From assembly GCA_902825945.1 (NCBI GenBank), contig CADECY010000041.1:1-63063 (forward strand): a DNA stretch of 63,063 nt, written 5' to 3'. A model generated the notes under the pieces. The model was not told the origin of the DNA. It did not search any database and saw nothing but the letters and a program-made list of their open reading frames with translations. The translations under genes were made by a program, and so were the position numbers. Position 1 is the stretch's first letter, and each line of letters starts with the position of its first letter. Positions 18,146-26,805 of this stretch are shown here, one piece after another. This DNA is from an uncultured Acidobacteriota bacterium. Its GTDB lineage: Bacteria; Acidobacteriota; Terriglobia; Bryobacterales; Bryobacteraceae.

Positions 18146-18723
18146 GAAGATGCCTGGAGGGCGGCCCGGCAAAAGGCCGCCACCTTATGATGATCCTTCT
18201 TTCCGGGGCTGGATTCCAAACGCGAACAGGCGTCGACGCCCCAGGGGCGGACGGTGGCGATCGCTTCGGCGACGTTGTCCGGGCCGAGCCCGCCGGCGAG
18301 CACGATGCGTGCCGCGACACCGCGGACGCGGTTCCAGTCGAACGTGCGTCCGGTTCCGCCGTGGAGGAGACCGGCGGGAGCATCGAGGAGGTAGGCCTCG
18401 TAACCCGAGTCGAGCTGGGTGGGGTCGAAGTCCTCGCCAACGGATGCGGCGCGCCACGCGCGCAACCCTTCCAGAAGGGACGCCGAACCGTGGAGCTGCA
18501 CAACGTCCAACCGCGCGATTCCGGCCACTTCGCGAATGCGCTCTTCGGTCTCGTTTACGAACACGCCGACGCGGAGCACCTCCGCTGGAATCTCACCCGC
18601 AGCTTCCGCGTGTACGTATCGCGGGCTTTTGGGCCAAAAGTTGAAGCCGAGCGCACCCGCGCCCGCGTCCACGGCGGCGGCGGCATCTTCGTGGTTGGTG
18701 ATGCCGCAGATTTTAACCAGCAT
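18142..18723 (-). CDS. trpF: phosphoribosylanthranilate isomerase
   Basis: A 193-residue barrel enzyme that performs the Amadori rearrangement in tryptophan synthesis. MLVKICGITNHEDA holds the catalytic cysteine (Cys6). GALGFNFWPKSPRYV, VGVFVNETEERI, LDVVQLHGSA, IVLAGGLGPDNVAEAI and GVDACSRLESSPGKKDHHKV match the family, although the usual D(V/S)SSGVE appears here as DACSRLE. The start at 18723 fits the family; the frame extends nine codons upstream. It is the first gene of the aromatic operon. The 190-bp region before it must hold the operon promoter; no trp leader peptide or clear attenuator was recognised there. Confidence 0.93.
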   Translation of the reverse strand: MLVKICGITNHEDAAAAVDAGAGALGFNFWPKSPRYVHAEAAGEIPAEVLRVGVFVNETEERIREVAGIARLDVVQLHGSASLLEGLRAWRAASVGEDFDPTQLDSGYEAYLLDAPAGLLHGGTGRTFDWNRVRGVAARIVLAGGLGPDNVAEAIATVRPWGVDACSRLESSPGKKDHHKVAAFCRAALQASS

Positions 18724-18910
18724 CCTCGGAAAGAATACCCATCGTAGCACCCGCTTCGCGACGTTTTCCCGTCACCCCAGGAAAGCGGCGGGCGATTCGG
18801 TGCAAACTGGCCTGCACGGAGCATATGGCGGTGGCAATCCGCGTGCTCTCGGGTGATTAGCGTAAAGGTCACGAGTGAAAACGACGAACATCGGGTTAGA
18901 CAATAGAACT

Positions 18911-20680
18911 ATGGTTACCAATCGGAGCAGACTGATCACAGCGGTGCTCGCGTTGTTCGGGCAGAGCCTGTTTGCGGCCATTCAGGTGGAATCCCTGGGC
19001 CCCTCGGCGCCATCCCCCCAAACGGTGGGAACAAGCATCCTTTGGACGGCTAGTGCCAGATTGGACGGTAAGACGGCACCTCTGTACCAATTCGCGATCC
19101 GCTTTGAAAACGGCGCGTTCACCCCCGTCCGCGACTTCTCTACCGAACCCTCCTTCCTGTGGACCCCCACCGAATGGGACGGCCGGTACACGATTCGGGT
19201 CATCGCGCAGGATCCCGGGTCCCGGGAGACCGCGACACGAGAGGCTCCCTTCACCGTGGCAGCGGCGATAGTCTCAGCCGACGCGGTTCGCGCCACCAAA
19301 CATCCCCTGGTGGCCTTGTTCAGCGCGCCCGCCTGCCGGGAGGGCAACCGAATGCGGGTGAAGTATTCGTCCTATGACTCCACCGAACGTGCCACGCCAT
19401 GGAAGGATTGCAACGGGCGGAACAGCATGAACTTCCTGGTCGCGGGCATGTTCCCCGAATCGAACTATCAGCTCTGGTTCGAGCGCGACGACGGATCGAA
19501 CGTCTTCACCGGAACCCAAAGATTATTCCGCACGGGCGCGGCCCCCAAGGGGTTGCCCGAGGGGCTGGTCACCCGGACCTCGACCGCGCTCGGCGGTGTA
19601 CCCGCCGACATCACCTACTCCTATCCGCTCTTCGACGTCCCGATTGCCACCGATATGCGGGGACGCCTCCTTTGGTACGGAGCGAGCACGGGACTCTACA
19701 CCACGCGCACCGAGTCCGGCGGATACTTCTGGACCATGGATGTCCTCAATCGCGACCTCTATCGCCAAACCGCGCGCCTTTGGGACCTTGCCGGAAACAT
19801 CCTACTCGAGCTCAACGTGGGCGCCATCAACCTTCAACTCGCTGAAAAGGGCCTGCCCGCGCAGAGCGGTATCCACCACGACATCCATCGACTCTCCGAC
19901 GGGAGCATCCTGATGCTCGGCGCGATCGAAAAAATTACGCCGTACGCGACCGGAACGCTGCCCGTAAACGTCCTTGCCGATACGATCATCGTGCTCGACA
20001 AGGATCTGAAGCTCAAGTGGTTCTGGAACGCCTTCGACCACCTGAGCCCGAAGACCCAAGCCGCCATCTTCCTCGAGCGCTGCGCACAGGGTGTCTGCTC
20101 CCCGCTCTACCTGGCCGATTCCGCCGAAGACTGGACTCACGCCAATTCGGTGACGCCCACACCGGACGGACATCTGTTGATGAGTATTCGCCATCTCGAT
20201 TGGGTGATCAAGATCAATTACGACAACGGCAAGGGTGACGGCAAGATCCTCTGGAAGCTCGGGGAGAAGGGAGACTTTCTCCTGGTGGGAGGCGACAACA
20301 ACACCCAGTGGTTCTCGCACCAGCACGATGCCTCCTACGTTCCCGGCACCACCAACCGGGTCATGATGTTCGACAACGCCAACGACAGCTTGCGATGGAC
20401 GACCGAGCCGCAGAGCCGCGGCCAAGTCTACGAGATCGATGAGGTGCAAAAGACCGCCAAGCCGGTGGTGAACACCATGGTGGGTACGTTCTCGTTCGCA
20501 CTCGGCTCGGCGCAATTGTTGCCCAATGGCAACTACCTGTTCAATTCGGGTTGGTATCTAGGCACGATTCCGTTCGGTCAGGTGATCGAGGTCGACCCCA
20601 ACGGCCGTATTCTGTTCGACATGCGGCTGCCCCGGTATCTCTACCGCTCCTATCGTTGGAAGAGCCTTTACGAACGATAG
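18911..20680 (+). CDS. arylsulfotransferase (ASST) family protein, exported
   Basis: The start at the ATG 18911 gives MVTNRSRLITAVLALFGQSLFAA, a signal peptide; a GTG at 18875 with a nearby AAAGG is an alternative. The N-terminal about 110 residues look like an Ig-like sandwich, and the rest is the ASST six-bladed propeller. Diagnostic pieces are SGIHHDIHRLSDGSILML, DTIIVLDKDLKLKWFWNAFDHL, DWTHANSVTPTPDGHLLMSIRHLDWVIKI (quoted in parts: DWTHANSV, HLLMSIRHLDW) and WFSHQHDASYVPGTTNRVMM. Conserved histidines in IHHDIH, DWTHANS and SHQHD are candidates for the sulfate-accepting active site. The enzyme family moves sulfate between phenolic donors and acceptors in the periplasm; the substrate here is unknown. 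The SBBP-repeat gene follows 45 bp downstream. Confidence 0.82.
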   Translation: MVTNRSRLITAVLALFGQSLFAAIQVESLGPSAPSPQTVGTSILWTASARLDGKTAPLYQFAIRFENGAFTPVRDFSTEPSFLWTPTEWDGRYTIRVIAQDPGSRETATREAPFTVAAAIVSADAVRATKHPLVALFSAPACREGNRMRVKYSSYDSTERATPWKDCNGRNSMNFLVAGMFPESNYQLWFERDDGSNVFTGTQRLFRTGAAPKGLPEGLVTRTSTALGGVPADITYSYPLFDVPIATDMRGRLLWYGASTGLYTTRTESGGYFWTMDVLNRDLYRQTARLWDLAGNILLELNVGAINLQLAEKGLPAQSGIHHDIHRLSDGSILMLGAIEKITPYATGTLPVNVLADTIIVLDKDLKLKWFWNAFDHLSPKTQAAIFLERCAQGVCSPLYLADSAEDWTHANSVTPTPDGHLLMSIRHLDWVIKINYDNGKGDGKILWKLGEKGDFLLVGGDNNTQWFSHQHDASYVPGTTNRVMMFDNANDSLRWTTEPQSRGQVYEIDEVQKTAKPVVNTMVGTFSFALGSAQLLPNGNYLFNSGWYLGTIPFGQVIEVDPNGRILFDMRLPRYLYRSYRWKSLYER

Positions 20681-20725
20681 TTGTTCCGCCGGCCTTCCTG
20701 CGCTGTCCTACCGTTGGGTGGGAAC

Positions 20726-23700
20726 ATGGAAGGTATGAGGATTTTCGCGCTGGTGGCGATCACCGCGCCAGTTTTCGCTGGCGCGGACGTGGTGTTCGAG
20801 CCCAACATGGGACAGACTGATCCGCGTGTCCAGTTCATTGCGCGCGGACAGGCGTCGATTACCTACTTCACCCCGGACGAGACGGTTTTCGCCGCGCGCG
20901 GCGAGTCGGTCCGGATGCGGTTGGGCGGATCCGGAGATACTGCGGCCTTCGCAACATCGGACCCGCTCGGGTCGAAATCGCTGTACTTCCGAGGCAACGA
21001 CCCATCGCTGTGGAACAAGCCGGCACTCCGCTATGCCCGCCTTTGGCGGAAGGCGATCTATCCCGGCATCGACATCGTCTACTACGCCCGCCAAGGGCGC
21101 GTAGAATACGACTTCCACGTCGCGCCCGGCGCCGACCCGCGCCGCATCGAGATCCACTATGACGCCGCCGCGCGCCGCCTCACGAACGGCGACGTCAGGA
21201 TCAGCAATGGATCTGCGGAACTGGTCCAGCACGCTCCGGAATCCTACCAGGAGATCGCGGGGAAACGTGTCCGAGTCCAGTCCGAAGCGGTCGCCTCCGG
21301 AAACCGGGTCCGGTTTCGTCTGGGCCGCTACGACCGTTCGAAACCGCTGGTGATCGACCCGGTCGTTACCTTCTCGACCACCTTGGGTGGCGGAGGCAAC
21401 GAGGAGATCGCCCGCGCTGTCGCTCGATCCGACGGCTCCGTTTTCGTCGTTGGCACGACGGACTCGACCGATTTCCCTCTGCGCAACTCAGCTCGCACGA
21501 CAGCCGTCAACACCGAAGCCTTCGTCTCCAAGTTCACCGCCGCCGGAGTCCTCGAATACTCCGCCTACATCGGGGGCAGCGGACGCGATCAGGCCCGCGG
21601 CGTGGCAATCGACGCGGCGGGCGCGATCTACGTCGCAGGAGCCACCACCTCAACCAACTTCCCCACCGTCAATGCCTACCGGGCTGCTCCGTACGGCTCC
21701 GGTGACGCCTTCCTGCTGAAGATCCAAGGCACCGGGATCGTTTACTCCACGTATTTCGGCGGATCCGACATCGACGAGGCGACCGGCGTGGCAGTGGATT
21801 CGTCCGGCGCGGCCTACCTGACCGGCTTCACCGTGTCGGCAAATCTCCCCGTCCAAAACGCTTCCCAGCCCCAACTGTCGTCGCCGCTCTTCGAAGACGC
21901 GTTCGTTGCCAAGTTCTCGCCCGCGGGCAACACCCTCGTCTACAGCACCTACTACGGAGGGGGACTGGGATCGGAATACCCGGCATCGATCGCCGTGGAC
22001 TCCGCCGGCGCGGCCTACATAACAGGCATCACCACCTCTTCCGACCTCCCTCTCGCCACGCCACAGAAGTCTCTCTTGGGCGGAGCCTCGGATATCTTCG
22101 TGGCCAAGCTGACGCCGCCGTTGCTCGCCTACTCCACCTATCTCGGCGGCACCGACATCGAACTCGCGGGTGACATCGCGGTCGATGCCGCCGGATTCGT
22201 CCATATCGCTGCCACCACACTGTCGGCGAACTACCCCACGGTCAATGCCTACCAGCCGATTCCCGCCGCTTGCGCCGGCTCCGGTTGCGCGGTCGTGTCG
22301 AGGCTGGCTCCGGCGGGCAATCAGATCAATTATTCGACCGCGCTCAGCTCCACCGCAGGCAACTCAGCGGCCTCCATCGTGCTCGATCCCGCGGGTGGGG
22401 CCTATGTCGCGGGCTCCACTGGTGCTGGCTTCCCGGTGGTGAATCCGCCTACTGGGGTGAACTCGGCGGGCGCGGGCCAAAATGCGTTTGTCACGCAACT
22501 GAACGCCGGCGGGAACTCCGTCTCGATGTCCGCGGTGATCGGCGGGTCCTCAACCGACACCGGCACCGCGATCGCGCGCGAGCCCAATGCGATCTGGCTC
22601 GCTGGCACAACACTCTCGTCGGACTACCCCGCGCTCCAGCCGGCCGTGCCCGCGCGCACTCCCCCCGAAGCCTTCGTCACCCGGATCTCGCTGACCTCGG
22701 CGCCGAACGGCGTGACCATCCTCTCACCCTCCGCCGGTCAAACCATCTCGACGGCCGGAGTCACGCTATCGTGGCAGCCGGTCAGCGGCTCGACGGGGTA
22801 TGGCATCCGAGTCACACGCGGAGTGGCAATCCTGTTCTCGGGAAGCGTCTCGGGCGTAAACTCCACCTCGACTCTGATCAACCTGCCCGAAGGCGATTTC
22901 ACCGCCTCGGTCCGCGCCTGCGCGAACGGATTCACCGATGCCGCCTGTGGCCCGTTCAGTTTCCAGCCGTTCCTGGTCCGGCTGCCGAAACCCACGCAGG
23001 CTCCCGTGATCACAAGCCCGGCGGCGAACGCCGTCCTCACGGCCTCCACTCATTCACTGCAATGGCAGAGTGTTGCCGGCGTGAATGCGTACGAGGTCAG
23101 GGTGCTGCGCGGCACGGTGGTGGAACTCTACTTCCGCGTCGGCGCTCCCGCCACATCGACGATCTACTCCTTCGCTGGCGGCAGCTACACGATGACCGTC
23201 CGCGCCTGTAGCGTCGCCTGCGGCGATTGGTCGGCGGCAGTCAACTTCGCGATCCAGCTTCCCGCCGTGAATCCCACACCACCCGTGATCTCCTCGGCGG
23301 TCGTGAGCGGCGGCAATTCGCTCACCATCTCGTGGAACGCGGTTCCCGGCGCCGACCTCTATCTGGTGCAAGTGGTGCAGCCGCCACCCGCCGGACCCGG
23401 TGGTGGAGCGTTGACCGTCGCCTCCGCACGGACCTCATCCACGACACTGACGCTCCCCATTCCGGCTGGCGCGGCATCGGTCTTCGTCGCCGCTTGCAAC
23501 GGCGATGGCTGCCAGGCCAACAGCACGCCCGTCGCGATCAATCCGGCGGGTCCGAATCCGCCCGTTCCGGCGGTTGGCAGCCCGGCGGCGGGAACGCCCG
23601 TGAATGGCCCTGTCGTCCTCATCTCCTGGAGCCGCATCCCCGGTGACAACGGCTCGAACACCACGTACCGTCTCTATGTGCAGGACCTGGGCCGTCAGTC

Positions 23701-24166
23701 CGCCGCCCTCGACGTCTTGACCACAGCCAACTCCTACGGCGCCTACTTCTCGCCAGGGACCCGTTACGACATTCTCGTCATCGCGAACCCGGGACAGAAC
23801 CAGACACAGGGATCGGCCAGCGGATTCTCAGTGCGCGGCACCGCGCCCACCCACGCGACAATGGTGAGCCCCACGCATAACGGGCAAGCCACGGCGGGTA
23901 ACGTCCCGATCGGCTGGACTCCGCTTCCGGGTTCCGAGGTCTATCAGTATTTCGCCGTCGCGGCCGCGCAGCCGTCGATCACGTTCAGCGGACTCACATC
24001 CGGCACCCGCGTCGACGTACCGCTCTCGGCAACGGGCCTTTACAACGCAATCGTTCGGGCTTGCGGGCCTGGGGCGGCGTGCTCCGCCGACTCCGATGCC
24101 GGGTGGTTGCCGTGGTCGAACGCACCCGGAGGCTCGGGCATCGGCGCCTTCACCGTCATTCCTTGA
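20726..24166 (+). CDS. SBBP-repeat (beta-propeller) exported protein with fibronectin-like C-terminus
   Basis: About 1146 residues from the ATG at 20726; an ATG at 20735 is equally possible, and both give a signal peptide (MRIFALVAITAPVFAGA). Residues 20-230 form the N-terminal domain found before SBBP repeats (FEPNMGQTDPRVQFIARGQ). A run of SBBP repeats follows, each with the pattern AFV.KF...G..L.YS.Y.GGSG.D.A.G.A.D..G..Y..G.T.S..FP (several clear copies between about 230 and 650). The C-terminal 450 residues hold three or four fibronectin III-like modules with SWQPVSGSTGYGIRV, SLQWQSVAGVNAYEVRV and SWNAVPGADLYLVQV. No enzymatic motif is seen; such proteins are probably cell-surface or secreted binding scaffolds. 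The 3' end overlaps the opposite gene by 11 bp. Confidence 0.85.
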   Translation: MEGMRIFALVAITAPVFAGADVVFEPNMGQTDPRVQFIARGQASITYFTPDETVFAARGESVRMRLGGSGDTAAFATSDPLGSKSLYFRGNDPSLWNKPALRYARLWRKAIYPGIDIVYYARQGRVEYDFHVAPGADPRRIEIHYDAAARRLTNGDVRISNGSAELVQHAPESYQEIAGKRVRVQSEAVASGNRVRFRLGRYDRSKPLVIDPVVTFSTTLGGGGNEEIARAVARSDGSVFVVGTTDSTDFPLRNSARTTAVNTEAFVSKFTAAGVLEYSAYIGGSGRDQARGVAIDAAGAIYVAGATTSTNFPTVNAYRAAPYGSGDAFLLKIQGTGIVYSTYFGGSDIDEATGVAVDSSGAAYLTGFTVSANLPVQNASQPQLSSPLFEDAFVAKFSPAGNTLVYSTYYGGGLGSEYPASIAVDSAGAAYITGITTSSDLPLATPQKSLLGGASDIFVAKLTPPLLAYSTYLGGTDIELAGDIAVDAAGFVHIAATTLSANYPTVNAYQPIPAACAGSGCAVVSRLAPAGNQINYSTALSSTAGNSAASIVLDPAGGAYVAGSTGAGFPVVNPPTGVNSAGAGQNAFVTQLNAGGNSVSMSAVIGGSSTDTGTAIAREPNAIWLAGTTLSSDYPALQPAVPARTPPEAFVTRISLTSAPNGVTILSPSAGQTISTAGVTLSWQPVSGSTGYGIRVTRGVAILFSGSVSGVNSTSTLINLPEGDFTASVRACANGFTDAACGPFSFQPFLVRLPKPTQAPVITSPAANAVLTASTHSLQWQSVAGVNAYEVRVLRGTVVELYFRVGAPATSTIYSFAGGSYTMTVRACSVACGDWSAAVNFAIQLPAVNPTPPVISSAVVSGGNSLTISWNAVPGADLYLVQVVQPPPAGPGGGALTVASARTSSTTLTLPIPAGAASVFVAACNGDGCQANSTPVAINPAGPNPPVPAVGSPAAGTPVNGPVVLISWSRIPGDNGSNTTYRLYVQDLGRQSAALDVLTTANSYGAYFSPGTRYDILVIANPGQNQTQGSASGFSVRGTAPTHATMVSPTHNGQATAGNVPIGWTPLPGSEVYQYFAVAAAQPSITFSGLTSGTRVDVPLSATGLYNAIVRACGPGAACSADSDAGWLPWSNAPGGSGIGAFTVIP

Positions 24167-25013
24167 TCTCCGGCAAGCAGACCCGGTCGATGAAGAAAGA
24201 CGAGAAGTGGAGACGCGAGAAGAACTCGTAGCCCCGGCTTTCGAGAAATTGCGCGATGTCGCTTCGGCCAACATCGTCCGCGCCTTCGCATCCGAGGATC
24301 TCCGAGATGATCAACTTCGGGCGATGCTTGCCGAAATCGAGTGATCGCAGGATTTCGAGATCCAGCCCTTCGGCGTCGATGTTCAGCAAGTCAATCGCGC
24401 GGCCGGGCGCGTGGCGATCGATGATCTCGCCAAGTGGCAGGCACTCGATCTCGTGCGTCGCGATCAACCGCACACCCCGGGCCGAGTGTTCGTTCAGCGT
24501 CTGTTCCGTCAGGAATCCGTTGAGCAGCGGATCCGACATCACGCGGAACTTGCCCGTACGCGCTTCCGCCGCGACTCCGACCTCTACGTTGATATCCTCG
24601 GGGCGGTGCGCGTTGAACAGCGCGGCGGTTCCAGGTGCCGCGTCGATATTGAGTCCACGCCATCCGAGCTGATAGAGCAGCATCGTGTTCGAAAAGTTGA
24701 ACGGATGTGCCGCGCCGACATCGACGAAGAAGCCCTTTTCGATGCGCAACACATCGGTGAATAGCTTCAGGGTCAACCGGTCCTCGCCCTCCCAAGAGTA
24801 GGAATGAGCGGCCTGGCTCATCTGCAACTCGAGTTCGTGTGTCCGCACCTCGATTCGTTGCTTTTCGATTCCGGTCCGCTCCAACTCGGCCGCGAGCGAC
24901 CCTCCACGGGCGTGGGCATGAGCCAGTTCGCTACCGAGCGTTTCCACCTGGTGCTGGAACTGTTGGATCTCCTCGCGCACGATGTAGCGTGCAATCCGCG
25001 TCAGCAGCGTCAT
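24156..25013 (-). CDS. FkbM family methyltransferase with N-terminal coiled coil
   Basis: A 285-residue protein starting at the ATG 25013, with GGTGAG just upstream as a ribosome-binding site. Residues 10-70 are a likely coiled coil (REEIQQFQHQVETLGSELAHA). The catalytic part has the SAM-binding motif FFVDVGAAHPFNFSNTMLLY, GWRGLNIDAAPG, and the FkbM block IDLLNIDAEGLDLEILRSLDF followed by PKLIISEI. FkbM enzymes O-methylate sugars and lipids, and several take part in surface polysaccharide or glycolipid modification; the acceptor here is unknown. The gene is convergent with the SBBP gene and shares 11 bp with it. Confidence 0.85.
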   Translation of the reverse strand: MTLLTRIARYIVREEIQQFQHQVETLGSELAHAHARGGSLAAELERTGIEKQRIEVRTHELELQMSQAAHSYSWEGEDRLTLKLFTDVLRIEKGFFVDVGAAHPFNFSNTMLLYQLGWRGLNIDAAPGTAALFNAHRPEDINVEVGVAAEARTGKFRVMSDPLLNGFLTEQTLNEHSARGVRLIATHEIECLPLGEIIDRHAPGRAIDLLNIDAEGLDLEILRSLDFGKHRPKLIISEILGCEGADDVGRSDIAQFLESRGYEFFSRLHFSSFFIDRVCLPEIKE

Positions 25014-25131
25014 CTCACCGTCCGCCCGCCCGCGGCGGACCCATCGAACATGCCATTCAGCAAGTATACGAACTGCCGGCCGCATTCGTTCGGGAACGGC
25101 CGGCCCTCACAAGTGATAACCTGAGAAGTTC

Positions 25132-26805
25132 ATGGCCGAGGCCAAACTTCAAGTAATTCCACTCGGCGGATTGGGCGAGTTCGGGATGAACTGTCATGCC
25201 CTGCGTTGTGGTGACGATATCATCGTGATCGACGCCGGAATGATGTTTCCCGACGACGAACTGATGGGCGTGGACTCCGTCATCCCTGATTTCGCTTATC
25301 TGATCGACAACAAGGAGAAGGTGAAGGCCGTCGTGTTCACGCACGGCCACGAAGACCACATCGGCGCCGCGCCGTTCCTGCTCTCCGAACTTCCGGACGT
25401 ACCCGTCTACGCCACGCCGTTCACCATCGGGCTGATCGAGCGCCGGCTCGACGAGCACGCCATGCTCGACAGCGTGAAACTGAACACGGTCCTGCCCGGA
25501 AACAAGATCACCGCCGGCTGTTTCACGGTCGAGTTCATCCACGTGACCCATTCGATCGTGCAGGCAGTGGCGCTGGCAATCACGACGCCCGCTGGCGTCG
25601 TCATCCACACTGGCGACTTCAAGGTCGATCCCACGCCCACCGACAACGAGCCGTTCGACCTCCATTCGTTCGCCGAATACGGCAAACGCGGCGTACTGCT
25701 GCTCATGTCGGACTCGACCAACGCGGACCGGCCCGGCTACACTCCCTCCGAGCGCGCCGTGCGTCCGCGCCTCGAGGAAATCTTCCATCGGACCAAGCAC
25801 CGGCTGATCGTCTCCTGCTTCAGTTCGTCGATCCACCGCATTCAGCAACTGGTCGATCTCGCCAAGCAGCACGGCCGCAAGGTCTGCTTCATTGGCCGCA
25901 GCATGATCGAGGTGAGCGAGATCGCGCACAATCTCGACCTGTTGCAGATTCCGAACGACACGCTGCTGCGTCCCCAAGACGTGCAGTCGACGCGGCGTGA
26001 TCGCGTGCTCGTGATCGTTTCGGGCACGCAGGGTGAACCGATGTCGGCGATGTCGCGCATCGCGGTCGACAATCACAAGAACCTATCGGTCGAGCCGGGC
26101 GACACCGTCGTTTTGAGCGCGCGCATGATTCCAGGCAATGAGAAGGGCATCTACCGGATGCTCAACCATCTCGCCAAACGAGATGCCGATCTCATTTATG
26201 GTTCGATGACGCCGCCGGTCCATGTCTCGGGCCACGCGAGCCGGGAAGAGCTTCACCTGATCTTGAATCTCGTGCGGCCGAAGTATTTTCTCCCGATCCA
26301 CGGCGAGTATCGCCAGCTTTCGATCCACGCCAGGCTGGCGGAAGGCATGCAGTCGTGGGGCCTCGAGAAGACCTTCGTGATCGAGAGCGGACAGTCGATC
26401 GAGATCGATTCGTTCGGCGCACGCCGTGGTCCCAACGTTTCGGTGGGCCGGGTCTGTATCGACTCGGGCACGATCGACGAATTCGTGGATGATATCGTGA
26501 TCCGCGATCGCCGGCACCTCTCCGAGGATGGGTTCGTGCTCCCGATCATCGCGATCAACAAGCACACGGGACTGCCCGAGGCACTGCCGGAGATCGTCAG
26601 TCGCGGCTTCATCGCCGAGGGCGGATCATCCGAGGTGCTCAAGGAAGCCCGCAACATCGTACTGAAGACTGTCGAAAACTCGTCGATCGAAGAGCGCGGT
26701 GATTGGGGCGTGATGCAGGAGAAGGTCCGAGCGGACTTGAAGCGCTTCCTCAGCAAACAAACCCAACGCCGTCCGCTGATCATGCCGGTGATCCTGGAAG
26801 TCTGA
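25132..26805 (+). CDS. rnj: ribonuclease J
   Basis: A 557-residue metallo-beta-lactamase/beta-CASP ribonuclease. The zinc motif HGHEDHIGA begins at His71. Further motifs are HTGDFKVDPTP, MSDSTNADRPG, FSSSIHRIQQL, IVSGTQGEPMSAMSRIA, and the C-terminal beta-CASP block PVHVSGHASREELHL with LPIHGEYRQL. The C-terminal about 100 residues, with KTVENSSIEERGDW and the ending PLIMPVILEV, match the RNase J-specific tail. It degrades and matures RNA from 5' ends and internally in the cytoplasm. A TAACCT hexamer at 25117-25122 lies 9 nt before the ATG. Its stop TGA overlaps the next gene's ATG by one base. Confidence 0.96.
   Translation: MAEAKLQVIPLGGLGEFGMNCHALRCGDDIIVIDAGMMFPDDELMGVDSVIPDFAYLIDNKEKVKAVVFTHGHEDHIGAAPFLLSELPDVPVYATPFTIGLIERRLDEHAMLDSVKLNTVLPGNKITAGCFTVEFIHVTHSIVQAVALAITTPAGVVIHTGDFKVDPTPTDNEPFDLHSFAEYGKRGVLLLMSDSTNADRPGYTPSERAVRPRLEEIFHRTKHRLIVSCFSSSIHRIQQLVDLAKQHGRKVCFIGRSMIEVSEIAHNLDLLQIPNDTLLRPQDVQSTRRDRVLVIVSGTQGEPMSAMSRIAVDNHKNLSVEPGDTVVLSARMIPGNEKGIYRMLNHLAKRDADLIYGSMTPPVHVSGHASREELHLILNLVRPKYFLPIHGEYRQLSIHARLAEGMQSWGLEKTFVIESGQSIEIDSFGARRGPNVSVGRVCIDSGTIDEFVDDIVIRDRRHLSEDGFVLPIIAINKHTGLPEALPEIVSRGFIAEGGSSEVLKEARNIVLKTVENSSIEERGDWGVMQEKVRADLKRFLSKQTQRRPLIMPVILEV

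Noticed and set aside
16928..18190. 420-codon open frame on the plus strand opposite trpB/trpA
   Set aside because: It is a shadow of the well-supported trpB and trpA genes in high-GC sequence; the translation shows no family motif.
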